Positions 1-11,550 of a DNA stretch of 64,000 bases are shown here, piece by piece (position 1 is the stretch's first letter; every line of letters starts with the position of its first letter). A program made the translations under genes and the position numbers. The notes beneath the pieces were generated by a model. It did not search any database and was not told the DNA's origin. It worked only from the letters and a program-made list of their open reading frames with translations. This DNA comes from Macrotrachela quadricornifera (lineage: Eukaryota > Rotifera > Eurotatoria > Philodinida > Philodinidae), in the NCBI GenBank assembly GCA_022393335.1, contig JAJEKB010020889.1, positions 801,226 to 865,225 of the forward strand, written 5' to 3'.

Positions 1-140
1 GTTTGATCGGTAACCCGTTGATCGGTTGATCGGTTTGATCGGTTACCGGTTGATCGGTTGATCGGTTTGATCGGTTACCGGTTGATCGGTTGATCGGTTT
101 GACCGGTTACCGGTCCACCGATTCACCGATCGACCGATTA
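1..140. repeat. GATCGGTT-type minisatellite
   Basis: Short units of TTGATCGG and TTACCGG recur in a higher-order period of roughly 40 bp. The array degrades after about position 115 and begins at the window edge, so its full length is unknown. Confidence 0.85.
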
Positions 141-1620
141 ATCGTCACCGTTGCATCCCTATACCTATAACGACATTATTTGTGGCAGGTAAATGACTCT
201 TTCATGTTACATTCTGCTCATTTTCGGCAGCTCTCCTACAAAAAAATGATCCATCCTGAAAATTTAACATTAACACAAGAAATAATATAGCTACGACAAC
301 AGAAAGTGACATAAAACGAAAAAGTTTGAGTATCTCATTGTTTTAGATCTAAATGAGGGCATCGAACATATTGACATTAGAGATTGATCTATCAAGAACT
401 CTACTACGTAGAATATATTAAACTCGTTCTGAGAGTTGAATGGTCGGACCACCCTAGGTGACTAGAAATAGTTTTTTACACTATAACATTTGGGATTATT
501 CTATGATATACAAGAATTTAACGTTCTAGGAAATCAAAATCGAAAATTGTTTACTCACATAGTTGTTGATATTTCAAAATCTTCCATATTTTGGTGAAAA
601 AAAAATGAATTGAAAGATCGAGTTTTTCTGTGTGCCCCCATATGAACATCCTTGTCAACTACGTATAAGAAAAGCTCCATCTTTTTGAATATTATTTCTA
701 AAAATCTGAAGTTATTCAATATTCAGATGCTGAAAAACCTGCAAAAAAACGTGAGTTGTTTGTGACTATGTAATTACCTGAAACACAGATTTAATTTTGA
801 AGGATGAACTAAAGGATTGTTTACAGGTGCTCATGAATATATCTTATGAAGACCTATGTATAAATATGAATATATCAAAGAGAATGCTTCTTTTCTCGCT
901 TTCATACATATCGCGTATGTTGTAAACATTACAAGCTTCGTTCTTATTCGCTTGAGTAAACTCATAATATGCAAAAACGTTTTAATCCTACTAAAGAAAA
1001 ATAGCCGACCATACACGTGAATCACTTTAGATGCAAGAGAGATAAAATGATAAAAAAAAATGAAGAACGAGAAAAAATACGTTGAATATATAAAATATGA
1101 AAAAAGAAAAAGACAACCTGCGCATCGTAAGTATGATAGTCAATGATGCGTCGATGATTGTGAATAGTCTCTTATTAATAAAAAGAGTTGTCAACGATCA
1201 TTTTAACGAAAAAATGAATAAAGAATGGATGACATACATGAATATAATACTGTCTTATTAATTAACATATTCACCACGATTCAGTTTTCTTGGAAAAATC
1301 TCCGAAATATCCATATCTCTCAAGAGTTAACTTCAGATAAATGCACTTAGTGATCTTTTCATTATCTACCATAGATTAATCATTGTTCTTTTCTTCATAT
1401 CATCACATAATGAATTATAACGAAATTTCCAGACTTTTTCTCCGTATTCTTATCTTTGTTATGTGATGTTTAAAAGTGCTCCAAATTTCGAAATATGTGA
1501 ACAGTAAAAGAATAATCAAAAAAGATCTGAGATAGAAATGAAAATAACTATAACAAAAGTTTAGTACACATATAAGATACAAATAAAGAAAACAAATTTA
1601 CAAGAAAAGCATGCCACATA
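141..1620. other. AT-rich intergenic DNA, nothing recognised
   Basis: No open frame here looks like a protein and there are no convincing splice-linked exons. Only a 64-codon minus-strand frame of low complexity occurs. No RNA gene was recognised. Confidence 0.5.
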
Positions 1621-1731
1621 TAGTGGTGGACCCAAGATTCTGATCTAGGGGGAGCTCAGCTCCCAAATTTTTTCGCAATCTGTCAAATACTGTCGAAGTT
1701 TTTTGAGGACAAGTCATAGTCAATATGGATA

Positions 1732-3265
1732 TGTCGGAGGACAGATTAAAATTCAATTCAGTTTAAAATTGACTTAGTTCACATCAAAATGTCATCCTAA
1801 AATAGGACAAAATAAAATTTTGATTTGCACTTATTAGAATTGAAACATTTCAAACCGAACTAGTTTCTAGTAAAATTTAATTTTGATCTGAACTTTCAAA
1901 GCGGACTAGTTTAGATTAAAATTTTGACTGGAACTGGTACAGATCGAAATACTGAAAGGATACTACTTTTTTACACCTGTAAATAGCACAGTCACTCTGA
2001 ATGAATGAAATAATCTAATAGAAGTCAACAAACAATTTATAAATAGTTTTTTAGAATGAGTACAGCCACACTAAAAATATATGGATTTGTCGTGAGTATG
2101 GTTCTCCTTAACCTGGATAAAACGGATTCTACAAGACAATAATTCTCTTTCTTGTAGAGAAGAGTCCAGTAAACATAAATTGTTTGCTTGTGTGTCCGCA
2201 GGGTCAAAAAAACATTGTATTAATATTTGCTATAAAACTTGACCAAAGGGTAATCGGGGTCGAGGAACTCGAATCCGATGTTAGTTTTTAAAAATTTCTT
2301 ATGGATCAATTTTTTACACAAAGGACCACTTTTTTTGCAAAAAACAATTTTTTTTAAGGGTTGACCGAAGGGTAATCGGGGTCGAGAAATTCGAATCCGG
2401 TGTTACTTTTTTGAAAATTTTATGAATAAATAGTTTGCTGATAGTTCAGAAACATCATCTCTACGAGAAAGAGCTGAGCGAGTGCCCGCACGAGCGTTAC
2501 TTGTTTTTATTTAGGCCTCATCAATATTTATAGAAATTCGAATTGAAAACTCATTTAATAGAATCCCATCGGATTTTCCGAGCATTTTAACAGTCGGATC
2601 TGACCAATGAAAATCTTTAATCGAAAGTTGAATTATTTACGACAGAATCGCGTTTGAATCAATAGGGAAAGTTAATCATCCTGCAGAAAAAATGTCAACA
2701 GTGAGTATAGAAAAGCATACATCATTATTGTGGATCATTTTTTCGAAAAATCCGAAATATTTGCTTACGTCGGACTATCTGCAACAGCTACCATATGGCC
2801 GTTGTACTTGAAAGTGAAGTCACATTCCAAATGTCTCAAAAGAAGTGAAACTGGTTCAGAAGTTTTAACCAGCTCTGACCTGGCGTTACAAACTCATTAG
2901 ATATTAAATGCAAAAAAGCACAAAAAATACTGATGAAGAACAGAGTATACCAAAATGCGCCACTACAGCAACATTCTGATATAAAAGTGAAACATTTTGG
3001 GAATTTTTATTTATTCTTTCAGTATTTTAATCTGTACTACTTCCGATCAACATTTTAGTCTGAACTAGTCCGCTTTTACAGTTCAGATCAAAATTTAATT
3101 TTAGTCTAGTTCAAACTTAAATTTTAATATGAACTAGTTCGGTTTGAAATGTTTCAATTCTAATTAGTGCAAATCAAAATTTTATTTTGTTCTATTTCAG
3201 GATGATATTTTGATGTGAACTAGGACAATTTTAAATTGAGCTGAATTTTAATTTGTCCTCCGACA
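1732..3265. mobile_element. Nested element with ~230-bp inverted repeats
   Basis: The arm at about 1732-1965 matches the reverse complement of about 3045-3265 with scattered mismatches. Both ends read TGTCGGAGGACA followed by ATTAAAATTCA. The 4-bp word GATA lies directly outside both ends (1728-1731 and 3266-3269) and may be a target duplication. The interior holds a short direct repeat and no transposase-like frame. Confidence 0.6.
2236..2420 (+). repeat. Direct repeat, two copies
   Basis: Two copies of a ~60-bp unit containing GGGTAATCGGGGTCGAG, then a TCGAATCCG core, start near 2240 and 2362. The second copy differs at a few positions. They lie in the middle of the nested inverted-repeat element. 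Confidence 0.6.
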
Positions 3266-4415
3266 GATATTTTTCTTTCATAGTATGTGGTCATCCACTT
3301 CATGCGCTTTCATTTGTTTGATCAGCACTTAATGAGGTCCAATTCAACCTTTACTGCTAAGAAAATAAATAGTTCACATGACAACTATCTTAAGGATTTT
3401 GTGTTTACTTTCGAAACCATTTGGTATTTTCGTGAAATCTCTTACTATAGTTAATACACTTAAACCGCTAGGGTTTTCATTACCCATTAAACCTTTACAA
3501 TACGCTTTGTTTAAAAGTGTGCGGAAAAGGACTTAAACTGAAAACACTTGCTTCCGTAAGAACAAACATCTTTGAACAAATTTAGTTTTGCTTTTAGATA
3601 TACAACGTCTTCTGGATGGCTTTTTACTCAGATGTTACAAAAATTTTGAATAGACCACGTTTAACACTGTTCAAATTATGAATATTTTTCGAGAATCTTT
3701 TGAACTGTTTCTCGAAAACTGTTTATTTTCATGAAATGCTGGCCAATGCATGTCTACTGTTGGTTAACCTCATTTGTGAGAATATTCATTCACATATTAT
3801 TGATGACATGAAACTTGTATTTACCAGAAAGAAGTTTTGCTGCAATCAACCCTTGTTACTGCATATATATGACATTTATTTATTTCCCGGTTATGAACAG
3901 TGTTTTCTTCGTCTACAGTGAATAAGAAATACATGAGAGATTCAACTTGTCGGACACAGTGCCATCAACCGTCAAAAGTAAGCAACATTTTTCTTGCTCA
4001 CATATTCTCGAAAAAGGAACGCTGTACTTTTGATGTCAAATAAGAAAAAATAACCAGAAATGTATGGTGGGAATTCGAGAGATACTTTAAAAGTCTCCTG
4101 TGAAGTGAACTTAAAAATTACCAGCAGATTCTACTAGACAGTACAATATCATACTAACGGAAGGAAAAGTTCGTGAATAAGGGGCACACGCAGTTAAAAT
4201 ACCTTGTTCAAGGCCCATATAAAATAATATGCATCCAGTTTTTCTTCATTTTTTACTGGAACAAATGAACGAGTTTTCGAAGAAGAAACCAAAGCCCCCA
4301 AAAACTCCGTACCTAGCAATCCACTACTAGTGAAGCGAAAAATATTCTAGAGAGAGCTCCAAAGTTTCTAGGGGAAGCTTAGCTCCCCCAAGCTCCCTCG
4401 GTGGTTCCGTCACTA

Positions 4416-6368
4416 GTATATAGTCTAAACAGCTGGATTCTAATCTCGGTTATTTTAGATGGAGGTCTTAAGAAGAGTCTGAGTATTGGTTCATGCTGAT
4501 ATAAATGCAGAACAGCACGAAATTTTTCATGGACGTCGTGACTTTCGTTTATTTATTTAAGTGAATCAGGTAAAAGGAAACGTCAAGACTCATAGTCCAT
4601 TTTAAATTATCTATTCTTCTATTTTCTATTATGTGTCATAGTAATATCAAAATAGACAACGAATGATTACGACTAGCCGTAGTGTTCTTGTTAGCTATTT
4701 GTAACACTCATTAGATTTTCATATTTGCATGGTGCTATTCTGTAGAAAGAGTTCTCAATTACAAGCAAATCTATCCAACTTATAATTTCTGTTCAACGTC
4801 ATTGATTGCTAATAGAGAGGACTTCTAGTATATATAAATATTCTCGAAGGATTCATGTCATTATCACTGTATTTCGAGAGAACATAGCGATGCTTTCTGA
4901 TATAACACATATCTTGACTTAGTAAAATAATAAAATCTTGATTTGATTTTTAAAAGATGCGCCATCAAACGCTCTACGAAATTGTTTGAAATAGATCAGA
5001 TTTATTTGTATTTGAATTTACCAGTGATAAAGGAAATGACAAGATGTTAATATCAAATAATCTCGAAAAAAAAATTCCGAAAGAAAAGAATCTTGAAAGA
5101 AAAAATATCAAAGTAACAAAACATCAATTGTTTTCGCTTCATTTCTGTACTTAAACGATATAGTCACTGAATCAACATCCAACATATAAGAGGTTTTGAA
5201 ATATTTTAAGTCGTACTGAATCACTAAACTAAACCTTAGTCTTTGAAACGTCAATGAATTTAATGTCTACATCAATAACCATGTTAAAGATATGTTTATT
5301 TTTCTCTTTCACTATGTTATAATTTCTTGCTTTATTTTTTGTTAAGATGTAATATAGCAGGTATGATAGTAGAATCTTTTTCAAGAGTCTTAAAAAAGAA
5401 GAAGATTGAGGCAATTCTGACTTTTGAAGTTTGTCTTATATCTGTATCTTTATATATTTTGTTCACAATGTATCTAGTAACAAGCACAACATAGCGTTCG
5501 ATATTTTTTGACACTTCCGACAAGATTATATATTTATTTATAAAAGTAGAAAGAAAATCTTTTGTAAATTTTAATCTGAAATAGTTTTTGGAAGCAATAC
5601 AATTCGTAAAGGAATATATATTTGTTTACATGAATACTCCATCAAGTTAGTAATGTAATGAATAAAGTAAAATATAGAATCCAATCATTTATTGCATTAT
5701 ACTGCAACAATTATATCATAATCAATTTAATCTTAGTTGTCGGGAAGATTATATACTTCATCGCCATGCTATTCTAATGTATTTTTTTAAGCTTTCGAAA
5801 ATTATCAAATAGAAAAAACAAAATTTCTGGAAGTTGAATGAGAGAAAGTTTGAGCTCTGCGCTGGAGGCATTTCTCATCATTCAAATATTCAACCAAAGA
5901 CTTTTTTTAATGACGTTAAAAGCAATTAAAGAATAAAAAAAAAGTTCACAATACATCAAAGAAACATATTTTTATTTATGTATATACGGAGGAACAGAAA
6001 AAAATGGCAGCATAACGTAATGCTTTTTTTTTGTTTCTTTCCTTCATGTGCTGTAATTAAAATATTATTTTGCAATGTTCAAAGATATCTTGCCTCATCG
6101 CTATAATAAACAAAGTTCACACGGGCAAATATTAGGAAAACAAAATACTTTGTTTCTATATATGGAGATGAAGTTTAATAGAACAAACCAATATTTAACT
6201 CTTTGACGGGCGACTTTTTAATGAAAAAAGTTGGAGGAAGATACAAGAGAACAGAAAGAAAAAAAAAAAGAAGTGCATATATGATCCACTGCCCGTCAAA
6301 GGATTAATAATGCTTATGAAAAATAGAAGTTACATAGAAGATTCTCTTGCAGCAGTCAGCGCCTGTTA
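4416..6368. other. Intergenic, no gene recognised
   Basis: AT-rich sequence with poly-A and poly-T runs. The two overlapping minus-strand frames near 5229-5523 are low complexity and without recognisable motifs. The last ~50 bp form the promoter region of the receptor gene that follows. Confidence 0.5.
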
Positions 6369-6369
6369 A

Positions 6370-6377
6370 TATAAATA
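6370..6377 (+). promoter_or_regulatory. TATA-like box of the 7TM receptor gene
   Basis: TATAAATA lies 42 bp upstream of the receptor ATG at 6419. The spacing fits a short 5' leader. Confidence 0.4.
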
Positions 6378-6418
6378 ACTAGAGCAGAGTCATTATTACC
6401 AAACATTTCTCAACTACG

Positions 6419-7574
6419 ATGTCATCAAGTAATACTACAGGACTCAAATTTGCTTCTGAACAAATTACTATCTATGTTGGCTGGTTTTCGTTTTTTGTTG
6501 GTCTAATCGGTAATATACTCAATATTATCGTTTTCACAACATTGAAAACGTTTCAACAAACTTCATGCGCATTCTATTTAACTGCTGCATCAGGTGTCAA
6601 TATCGCACAAGTTTGTTGCAGTTTATTTTCTCGTATTCTCATATCGGGTTACAATATTGATCTTACCAAAACAAATGATTTTTTCTGCAAAATTCGGTCA
6701 TTCATGGGCTTTGCCCTTTCACTAATATGGTTGACATGTATATGTTTGGCAGTGGCTGATCAATTTGCTTCAGTAACCATTCGATGGCGTCATTTTTGCA
6801 ACCGACGCTTAGCTCGTCATATTGTGATAATAGTTATCCTGTTCTGGTGTTTATATAGCACTCCTTATTTGATCTTCTACAAAACCTATATGCCATCGAC
6901 TAATAGTTCGCTAGTATGTGGAAACACCAATCCGATCCTAGCCATGTACGTTTCTCGTATTCAGACTCCTGTTCTATTCGGTTGTTTACCACTAATCATT
7001 CAAATTATCTTTGGAGTACTTATCTTGATTAATCTATATGGTAGAATCGGTCGTCGAGTTCCAATAGTTCGATTAAGACGTGACAAACAACTTACAGCAA
7101 TGGTGAGAACTTTACAAACATATATCATTAAACATTTCTTTTCTATATTACTTTCTTTGTTAACATTAATTAGGTGCTGATAGAATTTCTCGCCGATATT
7201 ATATTACGAATGCCATATATCATCTTCAATATATATTCTTCGTATGTCTCAAGTTCGGATCCTATTATTAAAACATATACAGAGCTCATTTCAACAATAA
7301 CAACTGTATGCTATTATTCAAGCAGTGCAGTAAATTAATTCTTTTCAAAAAGAAATTTATAATAAGAAAAATGTTTTTTTTTCTGCTATAGGCTTCATTC
7401 ATTATTTATTGTTGTGCATCTTCACGCTTTCGTAATCAAATCATTCATATCCTGTTTTACATTTATTTGAAAAATTATCGTCAGAACAGAAATCGTTGCA
7501 TGAATAATCGTATTACTCCCCAATCAATGGCAGGTGCAGCAGCTAAATCGATGGTTATCGAAAGTGCAGTATAA
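6419..7574 (+). CDS. Rhodopsin-like 7TM receptor (orphan)
   Basis: Three exons (6419-7102, 7174-7305, 7392-7574) join in frame into 332 residues. Both introns start with GT and end with AG, phase 0, 71 and 86 bp long. Seven hydrophobic segments are visible. TM1 carries the GN32xxN signature and a cysteine at about residue 90 precedes TM3. The usual DRY motif is D114-Q115-F116, so the arginine is missing. A basic third intracellular loop (RRxPIVRLRRDK) is followed by TM6, and TM7 ends in FIIYCC then SSRFRNQ, which replaces NPxxY. The length is normal for class A receptors and the style matches the large bdelloid family of FMRFamide-receptor-like orphans. It should sit in the plasma membrane; the ligand cannot be predicted. 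A TATA-like box lies 42 bp upstream and AATAAA 115 bp after the stop. Confidence 0.88.
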
Positions 7575-7688
7575 AAGTGATATATGCGAACAATAATTTC
7601 GGCAATATATTTAAATTTATATTTATTTATTCATATAATATATCATATTCATAATTACTGTAATACGTAATGTAATTAATAATTTATG

Positions 7689-7694
7689 AATAAA
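7689..7694 (+). terminator. Polyadenylation signal AATAAA
   Basis: AATAAA lies 115 bp after the stop of the 7TM receptor gene and is followed by a T-rich stretch. Confidence 0.5.
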
Positions 7695-7852
7695 ATTGTT
7701 GCCTTACGAATTAATCTTTTTTGTCCTTATTAATACATGCCGTAGTGCATAAAACATTTTGTTAAATGACTCTAGCAGACAAAATCGAATAAAACAATGA
7801 AATACGCATAGAAAATTTCACGAAAAGCGGACATTTCTACAACTTTTATTTC

Positions 7853-8170
7853 CGTTAGGTTTTCTACGGTTATTAACACGTTGGGATTTAACGCGTTTTG
7901 AACATTTAAAAATACACGCTTTTCCTGATTTTTATGTCTGTTAAACTTTTTACACTTATTAACGCGTTTTGAACATTTAAAAATACACGCTTTTCTTGAT
8001 TTTTATGTCTGTTAAACTTTTTACACTTATTAACGTGTTTTGAACATTTAAAAATGTATGCTTTCTTTGATTTTTATCTCCGTCAAATTTTTTATGCATA
8101 TTAACGCTTTGACATTGAACGCGTCTTGAGCATCTAAAAATATACGATTTCCCTGGTTTTCATTGCTGCT
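7853..8170 (+). repeat. 71-bp tandem repeat, about four copies
   Basis: The unit begins near AACGCGTTTTGAACATTTAA and is spaced 71 bp (cores at about 7891, 7962 and 8033). The fourth copy is offset 86 bp because it carries an extra ~15 bp, which is also seen ahead of the first copy. Copies two and three are nearly identical and the outer copies diverge. It starts about 160 bp after the receptor gene's poly-A signal. Confidence 0.8.
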
Positions 8171-8660
8171 AAGTTCTCTACGCGTGACTCACTCTCATTT
8201 TTTCTAATTTCTTTAACTTGCAACGGATTTTTCGATGATCATATACCCATATGAGTATAGATATAGTCTAGTGGCCTGCGAGACAAACTTTTCTTATTGT
8301 CCCGTTAACAGATAGAGATATAGAAATATTGTTTTGCGAAAGACGAATACATCTTTTCTATACTATCAATAGATAACACGGAACCATATAGATAATTATT
8401 AGATGAACTAGCTAGATTTTAATTTATACAGTTGGCAGCATAATATCGATCAAGGAATACCTGTGACTCTAGATCAAATTATTAATTTGTGACTTACGAA
8501 ATGAAATATTGAAGTATTAATGAACATTTAGTTGCTTGCAGCAGAAGTGTAAGAAAAAAAGAAGTTATTTTCTGGGACAAAACTGAGTTTTCAACATTCT
8601 CATCCTCACCCTTAAGCTACTTACGGACCATCCAGTGTTATTTAAATATTAAAATATTTA
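8171..8660. other. Intergenic, no gene recognised
   Basis: AT-rich sequence between the 71-bp tandem repeat and a minus-strand coding remnant. Nothing recognisable. Confidence 0.5.
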
Positions 8661-9048
8661 TTAGAGATAGAAAACCTCAAATTTACGGCATATTTTGATA
8701 TATGAATTTAGGAAATTCGGGACTGTCGCGAAGGTATCTACTTCGATCATTTCTTTTTGAAAAAAAGGACATAATCGATATGGAATTACATGAGGCATTT
8801 TACCAGCTTGAATATGGAAACTTCTTATGGTGACCGAGTCATGAAACATTTTTGTAAATAATGCACCTGATTCATTATAAGATTTATAATTATAACCTTT
8901 TCGAGCCACCTTTAATGCTCATAAAATTTAAGCTTTTTTAATTGATCATCTAAAGATAATGGTTTATTGTTATTATTATTTATACTTGATACTGGAATAA
9001 AAGTTGATGAATCTGATGGTGTTGGATTTGATAAACTAAATTTCACAT
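8661..9048 (-). pseudogene. Short coding-like remnants, family unknown
   Basis: Two adjacent minus-strand stretches look coding but sit in different frames. The first (about 9048-8912) follows an ACAG and reads as a Ser/Asn-rich segment ending LDDQLKKLKFYEH and a stop. The second (8909-8661) is an open stretch of 82 codons without an ATG, preceded by an in-frame TGA, with a mixed composition unlike the surrounding AT-rich noise. They could be the last exon of a gene plus its frameshifted continuation, or fragments of a repeat-borne gene. No domain was recognised. Confidence 0.3.
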
Positions 9049-11288
9049 TCTGTTTTCATTGATATAATATTTTTTTATGCTTATAAATATTCATGTTGTT
9101 CTACTACCTTTCATCTTTGATTATCACAACTAAGATTATTTGTTTGAAATATGCCATATCTGAAAGTTGAAGGTGTAAAACCTTTTCTCAACCAAATGTT
9201 TACTTGGAAAAAGTGTAAAACGTTAGAATCGCTAACAGGATTCATTTTACTATGGATTCGATAAGTGATTGGGCTCGAATCGTAAAACTTTTAAAGAGAT
9301 TTTCATTCAATCCATTTACTAGACGAAAAAAAATGTTGTCTATTTACAAGAGATATCACTATTGTACGCATGACCGTTGAAAGAATTTGATTAATCATTA
9401 AAATAATTAGTCCTGTTGGAAATTTGAATGCTATATATGATAGAATTCGTAAATTTCGAACATTTTTTTGATTTTTTCAACAATATAGATATTATAAGTC
9501 GAATAGGATCCCCGGTTAAGATGCAAAACATAACATAGATGCCAGGAAAATTTGAATTTCTCAAGAATGGTACAATAATTTTTCTATCAAGATTGGTCGT
9601 GGCTTATGTGGAATAATGCGAGATGAATAATTACTTTTCAATTTGGATTACTCTTTATCAAAGAGATTCTAATGAGTAGTGATGTATTCTTAATTGGTTT
9701 ATCTTTACAGTGCTTTGAAATGCGATTAGCATTATCTTGTTTGAGCTGCGGCTTAAGAATAGATTTTTTATTTAAAAACTGTTCACATGACACAGGTAGA
9801 AAAGAAAAATCACATTTCTTCGGAAACCATATATTTCGACGAAGAAGCATTTGTTTGCGCCAGAGGTTCCAATGAGTTATGAATAGTCTGAAAAGAGTTG
9901 ATGCAGTTAGTTTATTGTTGTCGAGATACTGTATATTTACGATTATTGTTAAGCAGAAAGTCATAGTTCTGTTTAAAAACACTAGGAAGACCGTATTTCG
10001 AATTTTGAGTTGAAACTTTGTACACAGACAAGCCTCAATAAGAATAGTCTGGTTTAAAACTTGCATTAATTATACGAAAATAAAATTGCCGGAAAGTCAG
10101 TAGTCAGAAGCGCATCGCTACCAATAGCTGCAGCAATCGCTTTCCCTAAAAAGTGTATCTGTGCCGCCCACGTACAAACATTGATTTACGGCTGGCTTAT
10201 TTCAGAAAACGCAGTTGTAAAGAACATACGTTAGATCTCGTATCATTCTATTTTCAAGCATAGTTGCAGTTGACCTTATAAATGCGCGACTAGCCACTCT
10301 CATGTGGAGGTCTACTTTTATACTATTTCATTCACTTGTGTTCACAACCAAACTCATCAGCGTTTCGCTAATTCAAAAGTATATAGGACTAACGATGGAA
10401 AAAACTTCTATAGAAAACTCAAAATAAGCGAGCAAAAGCACATATAGCTACAAACAGGATGCATTACGGTCATCTCAATAAAACTTCGCTGTGAAAGCCT
10501 GGTTGTTTTTTTTATAAACAAAATTTATTGAGCTGTATAACCCCCTCAGAATTCGACGATTGAACGAAAACTAGGTTTTGGAGAACGTTTCATTGGCTGA
10601 ATTTCCAAACTGAAAAAAATTGATTGATCGAAAGGCAGATACCAAAGACATCTGATCATTGATTTTTAGGCAGATGCCTTTTAACCCTAGTGTTCGTTTG
10701 ACCCTGTGACAAGTAAGCAAACTTATTTTTTATATGACACTTCCTTCAGTCGACGGAATAATATCAATTTTGAGCTTAGTTCTTGCATCTGAATTTTTTT
10801 TTCCTCAACAATCGATCAAAAAGAGAAACTTAAAAAACGTCATCAGAAGGTGTTTTAGATCGATCGAACAATGGTTTCTGGTTCAGTAAAATTGAAGCTA
10901 CAAGCAATGAAGTCATTTTTACCATGTGAGCCCTCTATATTCCTTTGAAGAGAAGATAAGGACCCTTCTACACTATGCGGATTAAACTCAAATTGAGCAA
11001 TCTAGTTCATATTTATATGTAGCAGCACAAATTAAATTATTTAATTCAGTTTTAAATCGTATAATGTAGGAGGGATCGCAGATGTTTTAGAGTCTAGCAC
11101 GGTTATTAATATATTGGTTCAGATCATTCTAGTCTGAAAGTTTCTGAATTGACTGTTCATCAATTTCATTTTAGATGCATCGTATGATTCGGGGGCAGTG
11201 GTTGTGTTGATTTATTCTCCATAAAAAGGTTATCTCTTTATGATCGAATTGAGAACATTTACAACTGTATTGTAGTTGGCGTAAGATT
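9049..11288. other. Intergenic, fragments only
   Basis: A 142-codon minus-strand frame (10066-9638) and a 67-codon plus-strand frame overlap each other. Neither has a recognised motif, and the 5' part of the minus frame overlaps a repeat arm. A plus-strand frame at about 9255-9390 encodes a basic 44-residue peptide of unknown meaning. Confidence 0.4.
9965..10060. repeat. Single arm related to the 36.3-kb fold-back element
   Basis: On the minus strand this stretch reads GCTTGTCTGTGTACAAAG, then CTCAAAATTC and AAATACG. The right arm of the fold-back element at 36478-36610 has the same word order with scattered changes. No second arm was seen here, so this is probably a solo or decayed copy. 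Confidence 0.4.
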
Positions 11289-11290
11289 GG

Positions 11291-11298
11291 CTATATAA
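11291..11298 (+). promoter_or_regulatory. TATA-like box before a small ORF
   Basis: TATATAAA lies about 95 bp before the ATG of a 53-codon frame. It is a strong match to a TATA box but common in AT-rich DNA. Confidence 0.25.
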
Positions 11299-11388
11299 AA
11301 GACTACTATCAGCATGTTGTAAAAGGTAACAAACAAATGAATAGTTTTAATCGCTATTCTTTCTTGCACAGCGATACATAATCACAAT

Positions 11389-11550
11389 ATGCCTCGTAAA
11401 AAAATGGCGAATAAAGAGCACTTCACTGGCGTTTGTCATGAATCGTTGCTTGTTAATGGTTCAAAATGCAACTGTTGCAGACATTGTCCACTTTGTCCTA
11501 AGTATTTTTTCCAGACAACACTATGCTTTACAATGAATGGATATATTTAG
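11389..11550 (+). CDS. Candidate small Cys-rich protein (53 aa)
   Basis: ATG to TAG gives 53 residues with a basic start (MPRKK) and a cysteine/histidine cluster at residues 27-36 (C-x-C-C-x-x-x-C-x-x-C pattern with H32). A TATA-like box lies upstream. The cluster could bind metal, but no known family was recognised and chance is a fair alternative at this length. It could also be the first exon of a longer gene whose remainder was not found. Confidence 0.2.
   Translation: MPRKKMANKEHFTGVCHESLLVNGSKCNCCRHCPLCPKYFFQTTLCFTMNGYI

Larger units (their letters stand above)
1621..4415. mobile_element. Candidate hAT-like non-autonomous element
   Basis: The two ends are imperfect inverted repeats. 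The left end starts TAGTGGTGGACCCA and continues into GGGGGAGCTCAGCTCCC. The right end, read on the minus strand, starts TAGTGACGGAACCACC and also contains GGGGGAGCTAAGC. The TAGTGGnGGA start followed by a G-run resembles hAT termini. No transposase frame is visible inside, and the 8-bp flanks do not match, so the assignment is tentative. A second inverted-repeat element is nested inside. Confidence 0.45.

Noticed and set aside
9638..10066. A 142-codon minus-strand frame
   Set aside because: It overlaps a repeat arm at its 5' end, has no motif and is opposed by another open frame. It is probably chance.
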